Below, piece by piece: positions 9,061-17,237 of a DNA stretch of 21,471 bases. Source of the stretch: Endomicrobiellum devescovinae (GTDB lineage Bacteria > Elusimicrobiota > Endomicrobiia > Endomicrobiales > Endomicrobiaceae); assembly GCA_031255495.1 (NCBI GenBank), contig JAIRSK010000038.1:1-21471 (forward strand), given 5' to 3'. The notes beneath the pieces are model-generated. The model saw only the letters and a list, made by a program, of their open reading frames with translations, was not told where the DNA came from and searched no databases. The position numbers and the translations under genes are program-made. The first letter of the stretch is position 1, and each line of letters opens with the position of its first letter.

Positions 9061-9089
9061 AGTATATTTAAAATACAACTGAAAGTCAA
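9061..9089 (-). promoter_or_regulatory. Sigma-70-type promoter of the glutamate synthase-car operon
   Basis: Minus-strand TTGACT (9089-9084), a 17-base spacer and TATACT (9066-9061). Predicted start of transcription is near 9054, giving a leader of about 110 nt. An 8-bp inverted repeat (GACTTTCA 9032-9039, TGAAAGTC 9080-9087) straddles it, one arm overlapping the -35 box, and might be an operator. Confidence 0.7.
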
Positions 9090-9159
9090 ACAAATAAAGA
9101 TATTTATGCTTGTTATTTCTACTCACTGTATAGGTTTAAGTAAAAGTACAATAATATAA

Positions 9160-9193
9160 ATATTTATCTTTTGGCAGGGAAGCCTATAAATAT
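9160..9193 (-). terminator. Weak stem-loop downstream of the PQ-loop gene
   Basis: Arms ATATTTAT (9160-9167) and ATAAATAT (9186-9193), with an inner GGC/GCC stem (9173-9175, 9182-9184). It lies 17 bases after the end of the PQ-loop gene and before the next promoter. There is no clean U-tract, so termination is only a guess. Confidence 0.3.
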
Positions 9194-9209
9194 CTACTCA
9201 ACTCTGATT

Positions 9210-9482
9210 TTAAGTGCGGTTCTGCTTTTTGGCAATCAAGTTGTTTCTAAAGTACAAACAAAAATCCATTAAAATCATCATAAAATTCAAAAGATATAAA
9301 AAAATTACATTGTCATAGTTATAAAATATTTTATGAGTTATACCGCATATATAGCCTATTATCACAACTATCAAAAATCCCAAACTCTTTCCTTTATTAG
9401 TTCTTGACTTGTAAGACTTATATATTGAAAAAGGCCAAGCTGCGCCAAAACATACCATCATAAAAGCTTCAAAAATACTCAT
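9210..9482 (-). CDS. Small PQ-loop (SemiSWEET-like) membrane protein
   Basis: A 90-residue protein with three hydrophobic segments (about 3-22, 33-52 and 58-78), ending in a basic tail. Features fitting the PQ-loop/SemiSWEET fold are FGAAWPFSIYKSYKSR, with a proline in helix 1 followed by a short basic loop, and KGKSLGFLIVVIIGY leading into helix 2. SemiSWEETs are three-helix half-transporters that dimerise to move small sugars across the inner membrane; close relatives of this type are usually left as hypothetical, so the substrate is unknown. It starts directly after the flavoprotein stop (TAAATG), so it is the last gene of that operon. Confidence 0.7.
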   Translation of the reverse strand: MSIFEAFMMVCFGAAWPFSIYKSYKSRTNKGKSLGFLIVVIIGYICGITHKIFYNYDNVIFLYLLNFMMILMDFCLYFRNNLIAKKQNRT

Positions 9483-10718
9483 TTAATCTCCTATTGAAGT
9501 TCCCGCTAAATAGCCAGTTGAAAACGCCGCCTGCAAATTAAAACCACCCGTAGGCGCATCTATGTCTATAACTTCTCCGCAAAAATATAAATTCTTAACT
9601 AATTTTGATTCCATTGTTTTTTGCTTTATTTCGTCAATAATAACACCACCTCTTGTAACTATTGCTTCTTTAAAATCTTTAGTTTTTACTATATTAAACC
9701 TGAAATCAAAAAATCCATTTAATATTTTCTCTCTATCAATTTTATTAATCTGCGAGCATTTCTTAGTCGCATTAACCCCACAATAGCTTATAAACGGTCT
9801 TATCATCTTAACGGGAATCAGCTCTTTAAGCATAATATTTAAATGGTACTGTCCGAATTTATCTATTTCCCTTAATAATCTTTGATTTAACTGTTCCTTT
9901 GAAAGAGCAGGCTTTAAATTCAGCGATAAAATCAAATTTTTATCAGAAATCTCTTCCGCTATAAACCTGCTTAATGTTAAAATTATTGGTCCGTCTGCTC
10001 CAAAACTCGTAAACTCCATCTCACCGAATTCTTTGAAAAGAGTCTTGCCATCTGAAATAACGGAAATTTCAATATTTCTTAATTTTAAACCTTGGAGTTC
10101 TTTTAAATATTCTTTATCTAGCACTATAGGGACAAGGACAGGAAGCGGAGGTTTTATAGTATGCCCTAAAGATTTTGCAATAGCATATCCTGAACCGTCC
10201 GAACCTGTTGAAGGATACGAAGATCCGCCGCAAGCCAATATCAGATTTTTTGATTTTATTGAATTTTTTACGGAAGAAATTATAAATGTAAAATCGCTGT
10301 TTCTCTTTACACTTTTTACGTCAAAAGAAGTAAGTATTTTGGAAAATTTTTTAACTTCTTTTACAAGAGCGTCAACCGCATCCTGAGCTTTGTCACTTGC
10401 AATAAAATATCTTCCGCCTCTTTCAAGTTTGCACGGAACTCCTAAATTTTCAAAAAAAGAAATTGTATCAAGGTTTGAAAAAGCATTGAAACTGCTGTAC
10501 AAAATTTTGCCGTTATGAAAACAATCTACAAACTCTTTTATTGGAGCGCTGTTTGTAAGATTACCTCTGCCTTTTCCAGTAATTGAAAGCTTTATGCCAG
10601 GGCGCGACTTTTTCTCCAAAACTATAGTTTTTAAACCACGCTTTCCAGCTCTTATGGCTGCCATCATTCCAGAAGCGCCGCAGCCGATAACTACAACATC
10701 AAAGATTTCTTCTTTCAT
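9483..10718 (-). CDS. HI0933/YhiN-family FAD-dependent oxidoreductase
   Basis: A 411-residue flavoprotein of the HI0933/YhiN (BaiN-like) family. The N-terminal Rossmann motif is VVVIGCGASG (Gly12, Gly14, Gly17), followed by the family signature SITGKGRGNLTN near residue 50. The C-terminal FAD motif is FCGEVIDIDAPTGGFNLQAAFSTG, around 378-401. Both ends are present and the length is normal. The family is conserved in bacteria but its general physiological substrate is unclear; some members reduce bile-acid intermediates. The start overlaps the end of the kinase-like gene by 20 bases, and the stop abuts the PQ-loop gene, so it is mid-operon. Confidence 0.92.
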   Translation of the reverse strand: MKEEIFDVVVIGCGASGMMAAIRAGKRGLKTIVLEKKSRPGIKLSITGKGRGNLTNSAPIKEFVDCFHNGKILYSSFNAFSNLDTISFFENLGVPCKLERGGRYFIASDKAQDAVDALVKEVKKFSKILTSFDVKSVKRNSDFTFIISSVKNSIKSKNLILACGGSSYPSTGSDGSGYAIAKSLGHTIKPPLPVLVPIVLDKEYLKELQGLKLRNIEISVISDGKTLFKEFGEMEFTSFGADGPIILTLSRFIAEEISDKNLILSLNLKPALSKEQLNQRLLREIDKFGQYHLNIMLKELIPVKMIRPFISYCGVNATKKCSQINKIDREKILNGFFDFRFNIVKTKDFKEAIVTRGGVIIDEIKQKTMESKLVKNLYFCGEVIDIDAPTGGFNLQAAFSTGYLAGTSIGD

Positions 10719-11265
10719 TTTCTAAATCTTCTAAAAGATTGTCCACCGTCGCTTTAAGAGTTGCCATATCATTAGAATCGTTTATAAAAGTAATGTCTGC
10801 CATATTGGCTGTTTTTCTAAGCTGTTGTCCTGAACCTGAAGTCTGAGATTCCTTTTTTTCAAGCTCTACAAACTTTTCCAACGTTTGAGGATCACCATGC
10901 CTTTTTCTTTTCTGCATTCTTTCAAAACGAACATCCTGAGGAGCGTCAACATTTATCAATACAAAATCTTTTCTTTTTCTAAGTTCGTTTACCTCTTCCG
11001 AATGCCTTATTGAAGTTATGCAATACTTGCCTTCATCTTTTGCTTTCTCCAAAACTTTCTTTGCTAAAACTCCATTGCCGTTTTCTTCACGAAGATTTGT
11101 GCCGAACGTAATAAGATTTTCTCTTGTAGGCTCAAGTCCAGCCTCTTTCATTATCTCTCTTATAACGTCAGACAAAGAGAAATGCTTGTATCCATGTTTT
11201 TGCGATATATAGTCTGCAACTGTATCTTTCCCGGAACAATAAGAACCGGTCAACCCTATAATCAT
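10699..11265 (-). CDS. P-loop nucleotide kinase-like protein
   Basis: A 188-residue P-loop protein with Walker A GSYCSGKDT (residues 7-15). The GKDT form, with Asp after the lysine, occurs in phage-type dNMP kinases and UPF0200/dephospho-CoA kinase-like proteins. A lid-like basic segment (RFERMQKRKRHGDP) lies near residues 113-126, and VLINVDAP precedes it as the central strand. This suggests phosphorylation of a nucleotide or similar small molecule, but the substrate cannot be assigned. AGAGG precedes the ATG. It follows the YhcH-family gene by 19 bases. It ends with TGA; reading through would add more than 40 residues of the shadow frame of the next gene, so TGA is a true stop in this organism. 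Confidence 0.75.
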   Translation of the reverse strand: MIIGLTGSYCSGKDTVADYISQKHGYKHFSLSDVIREIMKEAGLEPTRENLITFGTNLREENGNGVLAKKVLEKAKDEGKYCITSIRHSEEVNELRKRKDFVLINVDAPQDVRFERMQKRKRHGDPQTLEKFVELEKKESQTSGSGQQLRKTANMADITFINDSNDMATLKATVDNLLEDLENERRNL

Positions 11266-11284
11266 TTTATACCTCTACATAATT

Positions 11285-11746
11285 TTATTTACTAAGAACT
11301 GTATTTACGTCAATTTTTACTATACACTTTTTTACAGGTTTTTCCCCGCATAGCGGAGCATGAGCGTCGCTAGGAAAAAATATTGAGAAATGACCTTCGT
11401 TTATAACAATGTTAAAATCAGGTTTGTCATTGAAAAATTCTATATCTTTTGTCTCATCGTAATCTTTATATATTTGATAACAGTCCAACAAACTCCTATA
11501 GCCTATTACATCATAACCGTCAACAATATACTGAACGTCAATATATTTTCTGTGGGCTTCCAATTTTTGCTGTTTGAGAGATTTAGGGAGGGACGTTTCT
11601 ATCACGGCATAAATATTTTTGTTTATTTCATAACGCCCTTCTTTTGCAAAACAATTGGCGTTATCTTTAATAAAACGTAACGCCAATTTAATAGAACTAT
11701 TAAAATTTGAGTAGAAATTTATATTTTTTAAATCGTCAATTATCAT
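11285..11746 (-). CDS. YhcH/YjgK/YiaL family protein (DUF386)
   Basis: A 153-residue single-domain cupin-like protein. Family motifs with the likely metal ligands are KLEAHRKYIDVQY (Glu63, His65, Asp70), EGHFSIFFPSDAHAP (His119, His129) and the C-terminal KCIVKIDV strand. Members accompany sialic acid, pentose and galactoside catabolism; some act as sugar anomerases or isomerases. No sugar-catabolic genes adjoin it here, so the substrate is open. The start is fixed by context: an extended -10 box ends just 6 bases upstream and there is no ribosome site, so the mRNA probably begins at the A of the ATG. Confidence 0.88.
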   Translation of the reverse strand: MIIDDLKNINFYSNFNSSIKLALRFIKDNANCFAKEGRYEINKNIYAVIETSLPKSLKQQKLEAHRKYIDVQYIVDGYDVIGYRSLLDCYQIYKDYDETKDIEFFNDKPDFNIVINEGHFSIFFPSDAHAPLCGEKPVKKCIVKIDVNTVLSK

Positions 11747-11752
11747 TTTGCG

Positions 11753-11782
11753 ATTATACCAAATAAAAAAACGCTTTTACAA
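11753..11782 (-). promoter_or_regulatory. Extended -10 promoter of the yhcH-kinase-flavoprotein-PQ-loop operon
   Basis: Minus strand TTGTAA (11782-11777), an 18-base spacer and TATAAT (11758-11753) preceded by TGG, an extended -10. Seven bases downstream is position 11746, the first base of the yhcH ATG, predicting a leaderless mRNA. The -35 box shares two bases with the U-tract of the tRNA terminator. Confidence 0.65.
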
Positions 11783-11809
11783 AAAAAATACGACCTGACA
11801 AGAGGTCGT
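11781..11809 (-). terminator. Rho-independent terminator of tRNA-fMet
   Basis: A 7-bp perfect stem (ACGACCT 11790-11796, AGGTCGT 11803-11809) with a 6-base loop. On the minus strand it is followed after one A by eight U (11788-11781). It begins 15 bases after the tRNA 3' end. Confidence 0.85.
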
Positions 11810-11824
11810 TTTAAATATTATAAA

Positions 11825-11898
<74 letters not shown>

Positions 11899-11909
11899 AT
11901 TATGGAGAG

Positions 11910-11938
11910 ATTGTACACATTTTGTTTATCCTTGTCAA
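11910..11938 (-). promoter_or_regulatory. Promoter of tRNA-fMet
   Basis: Minus strand TTGACA (11938-11933), a 17-base spacer and TACAAT (11915-11910): a perfect -35 and a -10 with one mismatch. The start of transcription should fall near 11903, about 5 bases before the mature 5' end. Confidence 0.85.
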
Positions 11939-11951
11939 ATTTATCTGCTTG

Positions 11952-12242
11952 TTAGCCTATTTTCTCAAGAGCTTTCAAGACTGAAATACCGGGCACAATG
12001 CCGATTTTTTGAGCGTTTGTCGTAGAGCTTACTATATTCTTATTTAACATATCGTCAATTGTTTTAACTCCTGTCACAACGGCTGCAACATTGTTCATTT
12101 TTTCTGCAGTTTCAAGATTTAAATAACCGCACATTATAAACCCCTTGCCGCCTTTTATAAAAGCCAAATTACTACCGGGAGATATTTCCCCTTCAAATCC
12201 CCAATATTTTTTACCATTTAATAAAAATTCTTTTACAGTCAT
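11952..12242 (-). CDS. DUF1805 (YunC-like) family protein
   Basis: A 96-residue soluble protein with the DUF1805 pattern: an N-terminal strand with GKKYWGFEGEI, the core FIKGGKGFIMCGYLNLETAEKMN around residues 28-50, and AAVVTGVKTIDDMLN around 53-67. The C-terminal tail (IVPGISVLKALEKI) also fits. The family is widespread and of unknown function. A GGAG ribosome site lies about 7 bases before the ATG. The stop is only 13 bases upstream of the tRNA -35 box. It is probably expressed alone. Confidence 0.8.
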   Translation of the reverse strand: MTVKEFLLNGKKYWGFEGEISPGSNLAFIKGGKGFIMCGYLNLETAEKMNNVAAVVTGVKTIDDMLNKNIVSSTTNAQKIGIVPGISVLKALEKIG

Positions 12243-12266
12243 TTATTTCTCCAAAACATTTAAATA

Positions 12267-12296
12267 TATATACGATAAAAATCTAAAAATTGTAAA
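12267..12296 (-). promoter_or_regulatory. Possible promoter of the DUF1805 gene
   Basis: Minus strand TTTACA (12296-12291), an 18-base spacer and TATATA (12272-12267), in the 72-base gap after the GH57 gene. The leader would be about 18 nt and contain the GGAG site. The AT-rich context makes a chance match easy. Confidence 0.4.
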
Positions 12297-12314
12297 ATGA
12301 GCATGTTTTCCAAT

Positions 12315-14414
12315 TTAATTTTTGATAGGTTTTGGTATCTCTATAACCGTTTGATACGGCCATCTTTCAATTTCAGAATTATTTTTGTTCACAGCTATCG
12401 CAAACTTTATCTTATCATATTCCTCAGGGAGACTTAAGAAAGAAAATGGTAAAGCCAACTCTGCGCTTTTATCAAAAATAGCATTAGCAGCGTCTATATT
12501 TTTCCCCGTCCCATCTACAAGTAGCATTTTATTGTCTGATTTAAAACTTAAAATTACATTTGTTTCTATAGGCTTTAAAAATGCTATTTTTAAAGAAAGT
12601 TGTTCTAAAGATTCTTCATTAAAATCAAATTTTAAATATAAATTGTCAGAGTCAAAGCCATAATTGAAAGATTTTAAGACTGTAGAAACTTGATGCATTG
12701 CACCACCGCTTGTGCCGGTCTTATAAAAGCTTGATTTTTTCCATTCATCAAAATCTGAACTTTTACCGTCAATCTTTGGAGAAATAGACGCTGTCGGATT
12801 TAGAGCGTACTTTTGGTTGGAATTATTCCCTATTACTTCAAACAAGGTTTCAGGAGCAGCTACTCCGAGAGACTTGTACACCTTTATCAAGTGCTGCCTG
12901 TATAAAAAATCAAAATCAGTATCGTTTGATGAAGAATGATCGTCCCCATACCACCAATTCCAATCAGATCCCTCAGCGGCATGAAAAGCATTCCAAGCCG
13001 TTTTTATATTTTCGGAATCGCCCAAATTTAATTTATCTATCAAAGCATCTCTTGTCCGAGATAAACAATCCCAAGATTTATTGTCCTCATCGCTACCTAT
13101 CCAAACACCAAAATTTCCGTTAATCCACGACCCTGCTGTTAAATTTGTTATTATGTCTTTCGGAGGGAATTTTGCAAGATAGTCACTTACTCTTACCGTT
13201 TCTATGTCGTTGTCAGCGCTTAGTTTTTCGTAAAGTTTTGTTAAAAAATCCCAACCGTCGTTTTTATAATACTCCCAGCAGTTATCTCCATCTAAAATTA
13301 CAGATACAAGAGGAGAGTCTGTAAGCGAGCCTGCATATTCCCCTATACTTTTAATCTTAGCTATAAAATCATTTGCAGCATCTTCAGCATTCCATTTAGA
13401 ATACACAAAGCCTATGGAATCAGAAAGCCCGTGATCTCTAAAAATTATGTTTAAATTTTTACCATTTATATTTAATTGAAACGGCTTAAATAAATGTCTT
13501 CTGTCACTTGATATGTCTTTTACGCTGTTAAACAAAACCGCTTCGTCCGTTGCCGTCCACTTTATTCCTGATTCGGAAATAAGTTCAGCCACAGCGTTTG
13601 ACACAGCCCCTTCCGAAGGCCACATTCCCGACGGTTTAACGCCAAACCGTTCTTCATAATAAGAAATGGCGCTTTCAACATGCCATAAAGCGTCTTCAGG
13701 ATGAACAAATCTTTTTTGCGGCAAATTTATGTTAGGCGTCGCCTCTTTTGCAGCATCTGTGTCGCAAAGCAAAGGAAGAATTGGGTGATAAAAAGGCGTT
13801 ACGGTAACTTCAATCTGTCCTCTCTCTTGAGCTTCTTTATGTTTAGAAACTATTTTCCCGCAGATTTCAATCTGTTTATCAACAAGTTTTCTTTTTTCAT
13901 CTTCGCTAAAATCTTTCCCTTTATCATGCAAAAATTTAATAAATTCGTCGCTTTTGCGCCAATAAGGATCAAACCACGACAAATTAAACCAAACCTGCAA
14001 ATCTCTAAAATCCTGCTCTTCAAACATACTTCCGTCTAATTTTTGAGTTTTTTTGTTGTAAAGCTGAGAGTAACGTGGAAAAGGCAAAATCATATTCTCT
14101 AAGTTTGCTAAAAAGAAATTTGCCAAAATAAAAGCTTTCTCATCTTGCGTCAAAAGTTTTGCATCTTTTAAGGTTAAGTCCATAAATCTGTCTTTGGCTT
14201 TCCCCGAAGCATACTCTTCAAGCTGCATTAACAAAGATGGAACTAAATTTATGTTAGATTTTATTTTAGGAAAACCGTCAAGTATTGCGACCATATCGTA
14301 GTAATCTTTGGTAGCATGAAGCCTTACCCACGGAAGCTCATACACGTCCGTAACTGGATTTTTATACATGGGCTGATGCTGGTGCCACAAAAAAGCCAAG
14401 TAAATTTTTTTCAT
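12315..14414 (-). CDS. Glycoside hydrolase family 57 alpha-glucan enzyme with C-terminal beta-rich module
   Basis: A 699-residue GH57 enzyme (alpha-amylase, amylopullulanase or 4-alpha-glucanotransferase type) acting on alpha-1,4-glucan. Conserved regions seen: FLWHQHQP (residues 8-15), ELPWVRLHATKDYYDM (26-41), GMWPSEG with probable nucleophile Glu268, and VILDGDNCWEYY with probable acid/base Asp375. FGVWIGSDEDNKSWDCL and GSDWNWWYGDDHSS follow near 445 and 495. From about 555 to the end is a separate beta-strand-rich module without catalytic motifs, resembling glucodextranase-type C-terminal or DOMON-like domains. There is no signal peptide, so it probably works on stored glycogen or imported maltodextrin in the cytoplasm. 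The ATG is one base after the stop of the outer-membrane barrel gene, with AAGG upstream, so the two are co-transcribed. Confidence 0.9.
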   Translation of the reverse strand: MKKIYLAFLWHQHQPMYKNPVTDVYELPWVRLHATKDYYDMVAILDGFPKIKSNINLVPSLLMQLEEYASGKAKDRFMDLTLKDAKLLTQDEKAFILANFFLANLENMILPFPRYSQLYNKKTQKLDGSMFEEQDFRDLQVWFNLSWFDPYWRKSDEFIKFLHDKGKDFSEDEKRKLVDKQIEICGKIVSKHKEAQERGQIEVTVTPFYHPILPLLCDTDAAKEATPNINLPQKRFVHPEDALWHVESAISYYEERFGVKPSGMWPSEGAVSNAVAELISESGIKWTATDEAVLFNSVKDISSDRRHLFKPFQLNINGKNLNIIFRDHGLSDSIGFVYSKWNAEDAANDFIAKIKSIGEYAGSLTDSPLVSVILDGDNCWEYYKNDGWDFLTKLYEKLSADNDIETVRVSDYLAKFPPKDIITNLTAGSWINGNFGVWIGSDEDNKSWDCLSRTRDALIDKLNLGDSENIKTAWNAFHAAEGSDWNWWYGDDHSSSNDTDFDFLYRQHLIKVYKSLGVAAPETLFEVIGNNSNQKYALNPTASISPKIDGKSSDFDEWKKSSFYKTGTSGGAMHQVSTVLKSFNYGFDSDNLYLKFDFNEESLEQLSLKIAFLKPIETNVILSFKSDNKMLLVDGTGKNIDAANAIFDKSAELALPFSFLSLPEEYDKIKFAIAVNKNNSEIERWPYQTVIEIPKPIKN

Positions 14415-14415
14415 G

Positions 14416-15741
14416 TTAGAACCTTGAAATTATTCCCAGTTGAAATAAATACGACGAATCCATATTTGCAAAAACTTTATCCGCTTTTGATGGCGGCGTG
14501 TAAAATGCAAAATCAAAAATTACATCAAAATAATGCTTGTATTTATATTTAACAAAAAAATCAAACTCTTTTCCTAAATCTGCTTTTGCTCCGTAAATTT
14601 TAGCAAATCCAGCATCTCCGGCATCAGCAGGCGCATCCGACGCTGAAAAAAGAAAGTAAGAAATTCCTGAACTAACTGCATTAAATGGACAAATACCAAA
14701 ACAAAATCCTAATGTATTTATTCCGTAATATCCATTTGGTATTACAACAAAAGAATCAGTGGTATTCGCGGCAAATAATGTTCCATAGCCTACTCTTTGC
14801 AAACCGTTGTATCTTTTTGCAAACGTAGGACTAAAGCAATTTTCTCCTTTAGCGCCTGAATATGTAAATAAAATATTAGCGTCAGCATCTTTTTTTAATA
14901 TCTCACCATGCCATGCCCCGTTTAAACTAAACATATATGCATCGTAATCAACTTTTTCCGAATTGTCTTTTGATAAGCGACCTTTTTGTTGAGCGGCTTC
15001 AACGGCATAACCATACTTTTTTCCTTCGCTTGCTATGCGTAAATCATAAAAAGTTTTATTATCGTATTCAATTTTATTTGAACTATCCACGGGATTTTTT
15101 GTAGATAATCCTTTTTTATATAAAAACCCAGAATTATTGCGCTCTTGGCAGATTGTAAACTCAATCAAAGAATCAAAATTAAAATTGACTCCATAAAAAT
15201 TAAAATTTTCATTTGGAACTTTGGAAGCAAACATATCTATTGTTAAAAATTTAGAAATATCAACCGTTGCCTCAGCTCCAAGCAATCCTGTATTATCGCT
15301 GTCCACTATAAGTCCACTGCCATAATGAAATTCTTGTTTCCCGATATATATAGTATATGGAAAAGAAAAATCTTTTTCATTCTTAAATTTAAGAAAAGCT
15401 GTTTCTAAAAAGAATGCAAAGTCTTTATCTTCGTAAGGCATTGCAAAAGCATTATCATATTTTCCAGAAAAACCGTATGAAGCAATTTTTGCAGACATTT
15501 CAATTCTTTTATCAAATTTTCCTATCACATTTAAATTTAAGTATTGAGAAAAAAGATCTGTGGATTTGCGCTCTGCTGACGTATAATCTATATTTGAATA
15601 ATATGCTGTTCTAAATTGTAAGTCGTAATCTAAAGTAAGAGAAATTGTTGGCGTAACAGAGACGTTTACCGAATCAGATTGATCCGCAAGAAGAGAAGAT
15701 GCCGCAAACAGAAACATTAAAATCACAAATGCGTATCTCAT
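14416..15741 (-). CDS. Outer-membrane beta-barrel protein (porin-like)
   Basis: A 441-residue protein with a clear signal peptide (MRYAFVILMFLFAASSLLA, predicted cut after Ala19). Alternating polar/aromatic strands run through the rest of the protein, and it ends in IISRF; the terminal Phe is the usual BAM recognition signal. Motifs such as YIGKQEFHYGSGLIVDSDNTG resemble alginate-export/OprD-like barrels, where the strand-loop pattern RQ.F.YG is common, but I cannot name the substrate. It is followed after one base by the GH57 gene, so import of a maltodextrin or other glucan is a reasonable guess, not shown. There is no ribosome site before the ATG; the promoter -10 lies 9 bases upstream. 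Confidence 0.75.
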   Translation of the reverse strand: MRYAFVILMFLFAASSLLADQSDSVNVSVTPTISLTLDYDLQFRTAYYSNIDYTSAERKSTDLFSQYLNLNVIGKFDKRIEMSAKIASYGFSGKYDNAFAMPYEDKDFAFFLETAFLKFKNEKDFSFPYTIYIGKQEFHYGSGLIVDSDNTGLLGAEATVDISKFLTIDMFASKVPNENFNFYGVNFNFDSLIEFTICQERNNSGFLYKKGLSTKNPVDSSNKIEYDNKTFYDLRIASEGKKYGYAVEAAQQKGRLSKDNSEKVDYDAYMFSLNGAWHGEILKKDADANILFTYSGAKGENCFSPTFAKRYNGLQRVGYGTLFAANTTDSFVVIPNGYYGINTLGFCFGICPFNAVSSGISYFLFSASDAPADAGDAGFAKIYGAKADLGKEFDFFVKYKYKHYFDVIFDFAFYTPPSKADKVFANMDSSYLFQLGIISRF

Positions 15742-15749
15742 AGATTGGA

Positions 15750-15778
15750 ATTGTACTATTTTGTCTTTCGCAATTCAA
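15750..15778 (-). promoter_or_regulatory. Promoter of the barrel-GH57 unit
   Basis: Minus strand TTGAAT (15778-15773), a 17-base spacer and TACAAT (15755-15750), filling the 37-base gap after the GT39 gene. Predicted transcription start is 15743, two bases before the ATG, so the message would be essentially leaderless. Confidence 0.6.
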
Positions 15779-17203
15779 TTACTTTTTCATTTCATAACCA
15801 TTGCTTTCAACAACTGCGTATTGACGAATAGGAATTCCGTTTCTTGAAACCACTATAATATCCGCATTTTTAATTTTACTAAAATCGTCTTCCATATCTT
15901 TATCCACATTTACAATTGCAATTTTTGAATAAGCCAAATCATCAGGAATAGCCCAATACTTAAACTGATTTACAGGCACTGGTCCCGTTAATACTTGTAA
16001 TTTGTTCTTTGTGTAATAAGCCATAGCGCCACCCCACTGCTGAGTATCTGCTATAACATATTTAATATTTCTTTTTACAAGATTATCTCCGAGTTCCCTC
16101 CAGCCGTAGAACCAATTAGTGGCATCAGCAACAGCAGCATGACGTGAAAAAAGCCTCAAAGGAACAATCGCATACTTAACGTGCAAACCTAAAAGAAAAG
16201 ATATAATAAAATTAAATAGTGTCCCATATATTAGAATTTTTCTTTTTATTTTTGAGTTATTTTCAAGCAAATAAGCACAACACATAATGCTGAAAGCAAA
16301 ATAGGCAAAGGCAGGCCAATTTGCTCCTGGATTTCTTTTTAAAGCCGTAAATAGAAAAAACATTATTATTGGCACAGAAAAAGATACAATAAAAATCTTT
16401 TTTGAATTCTTTGAACAAAAATAACCGATTGCCGCAACAATGCCAGAAATAAAAATAACAGGACATACAGCAAGACACTGTGAGCCCAAATAGTCAAAAA
16501 TATAATCAAAATGAATTTTATTGCTCGTCAAGCCGTGATGAAGTTGAAATGTGAAAGACACCCATTCATGCTGTAAATTCCAAATAATAACAGGCAAAAA
16601 CACAATAAAAGAGACATTAAACATAAAATAAAAATGTTTATTTTTAAACCAGTACCATTTTCTGTCTGCAATTATATATACAAAAAGGCTTAATCCAAAC
16701 AATACGGCAGTATATTTTGACAGTAGAGCCAAGCCAAAAAACAAGCCTGTTATATACCAATACTTTGTTTGGTCACTTTCAATCAAACGCCATAAATAAT
16801 AAACGCTCAAAGAAAAAAACAAAAATACAGGCGTGTCAGGAGTTATTATTATAGAGGCTGTCATCATTTCAGGTAAAGTATTTAATACGATAACGGATGC
16901 CGCAGCTATAGTTTCATTAAAAAGTTTTTTAGCTAGATTCCATATTAAAAAGCTCAGTATTATAGTCGTTATTATAGAAGAAAATCTTACTGCCACTTCA
17001 GAGTTGAAAAATAATGTAGTTACTTTTATAAACCACGCCACCATTGGAGAATGGTCAAAGTATCCTAGAGCTAAATGCTGGGACCAAAGCCAATAGTACG
17101 CCTCGTCTGGGTGAAGTTCTATAGAAGCAGATAAAAATATTTTAAACAAAACAACAAAACCAGAAATAAAAAAAGCATTTTTTCTGCAAAATAAACTATC
17201 CAT
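15779..17203 (-). CDS. GT39 (ArnT/PMT-like) membrane glycosyltransferase
   Basis: A 474-residue inner-membrane protein with about 11-12 hydrophobic segments. The first periplasmic loop has the catalytic-type Asp33-Glu34 (HPDEAYYW) and FDHSP (49-53), both hallmarks of the PMT_2/ArnT family. These enzymes move a sugar from polyprenyl phosphate to a periplasmic acceptor such as lipid A, glycan or protein. A soluble C-terminal portion of about 110 residues follows the last helix. It is a paralogue of the N-terminal part of the GT39-PAP2 protein at 19172-21292: both share DEA.YW, FDH.P, a PDSP/PDTP stretch and LSKY.. signatures. GGAG lies 6 bases before the ATG. It is divergent from the glycosyltransferase operon on the plus strand. 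Confidence 0.9.
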   Translation of the reverse strand: MDSLFCRKNAFFISGFVVLFKIFLSASIELHPDEAYYWLWSQHLALGYFDHSPMVAWFIKVTTLFFNSEVAVRFSSIITTIILSFLIWNLAKKLFNETIAAASVIVLNTLPEMMTASIIITPDTPVFLFFSLSVYYLWRLIESDQTKYWYITGLFFGLALLSKYTAVLFGLSLFVYIIADRKWYWFKNKHFYFMFNVSFIVFLPVIIWNLQHEWVSFTFQLHHGLTSNKIHFDYIFDYLGSQCLAVCPVIFISGIVAAIGYFCSKNSKKIFIVSFSVPIIMFFLFTALKRNPGANWPAFAYFAFSIMCCAYLLENNSKIKRKILIYGTLFNFIISFLLGLHVKYAIVPLRLFSRHAAVADATNWFYGWRELGDNLVKRNIKYVIADTQQWGGAMAYYTKNKLQVLTGPVPVNQFKYWAIPDDLAYSKIAIVNVDKDMEDDFSKIKNADIIVVSRNGIPIRQYAVVESNGYEMKK

Positions 17204-17217
17204 AAAAACTCCGACTA

Positions 17218-17229
17218 GATGAATTCATC
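17218..17229. promoter_or_regulatory. 12-bp perfect palindrome between divergent genes (possible operator)
   Basis: GATGAATTCATC reads the same on both strands. It sits between the predicted transcription start (17231) and the ribosome site of the minus-strand GT39 gene, a position where a bound repressor would block that unit. No known regulator is recognised. Confidence 0.35.
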
Positions 17230-17237
17230 GACTCATG

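Noticed and set aside
9097..9172. Repeated ATATTTAT/ATAAATAT blocks as a replication or attachment site
   Set aside because: They are short AT-rich palindromes expected in such DNA, without DnaA boxes or an integrase nearby.
8942..9209. Known riboswitch or glnA-type RNA upstream of the glutamate synthase operon
   Set aside because: A stem-loop is present but no consensus core of a known class could be matched by eye.
16263..16478. 71-codon minus-strand frame within the GT39 gene
   Set aside because: An alternative frame inside a clearly coding membrane protein; its composition follows from the overlapping gene.
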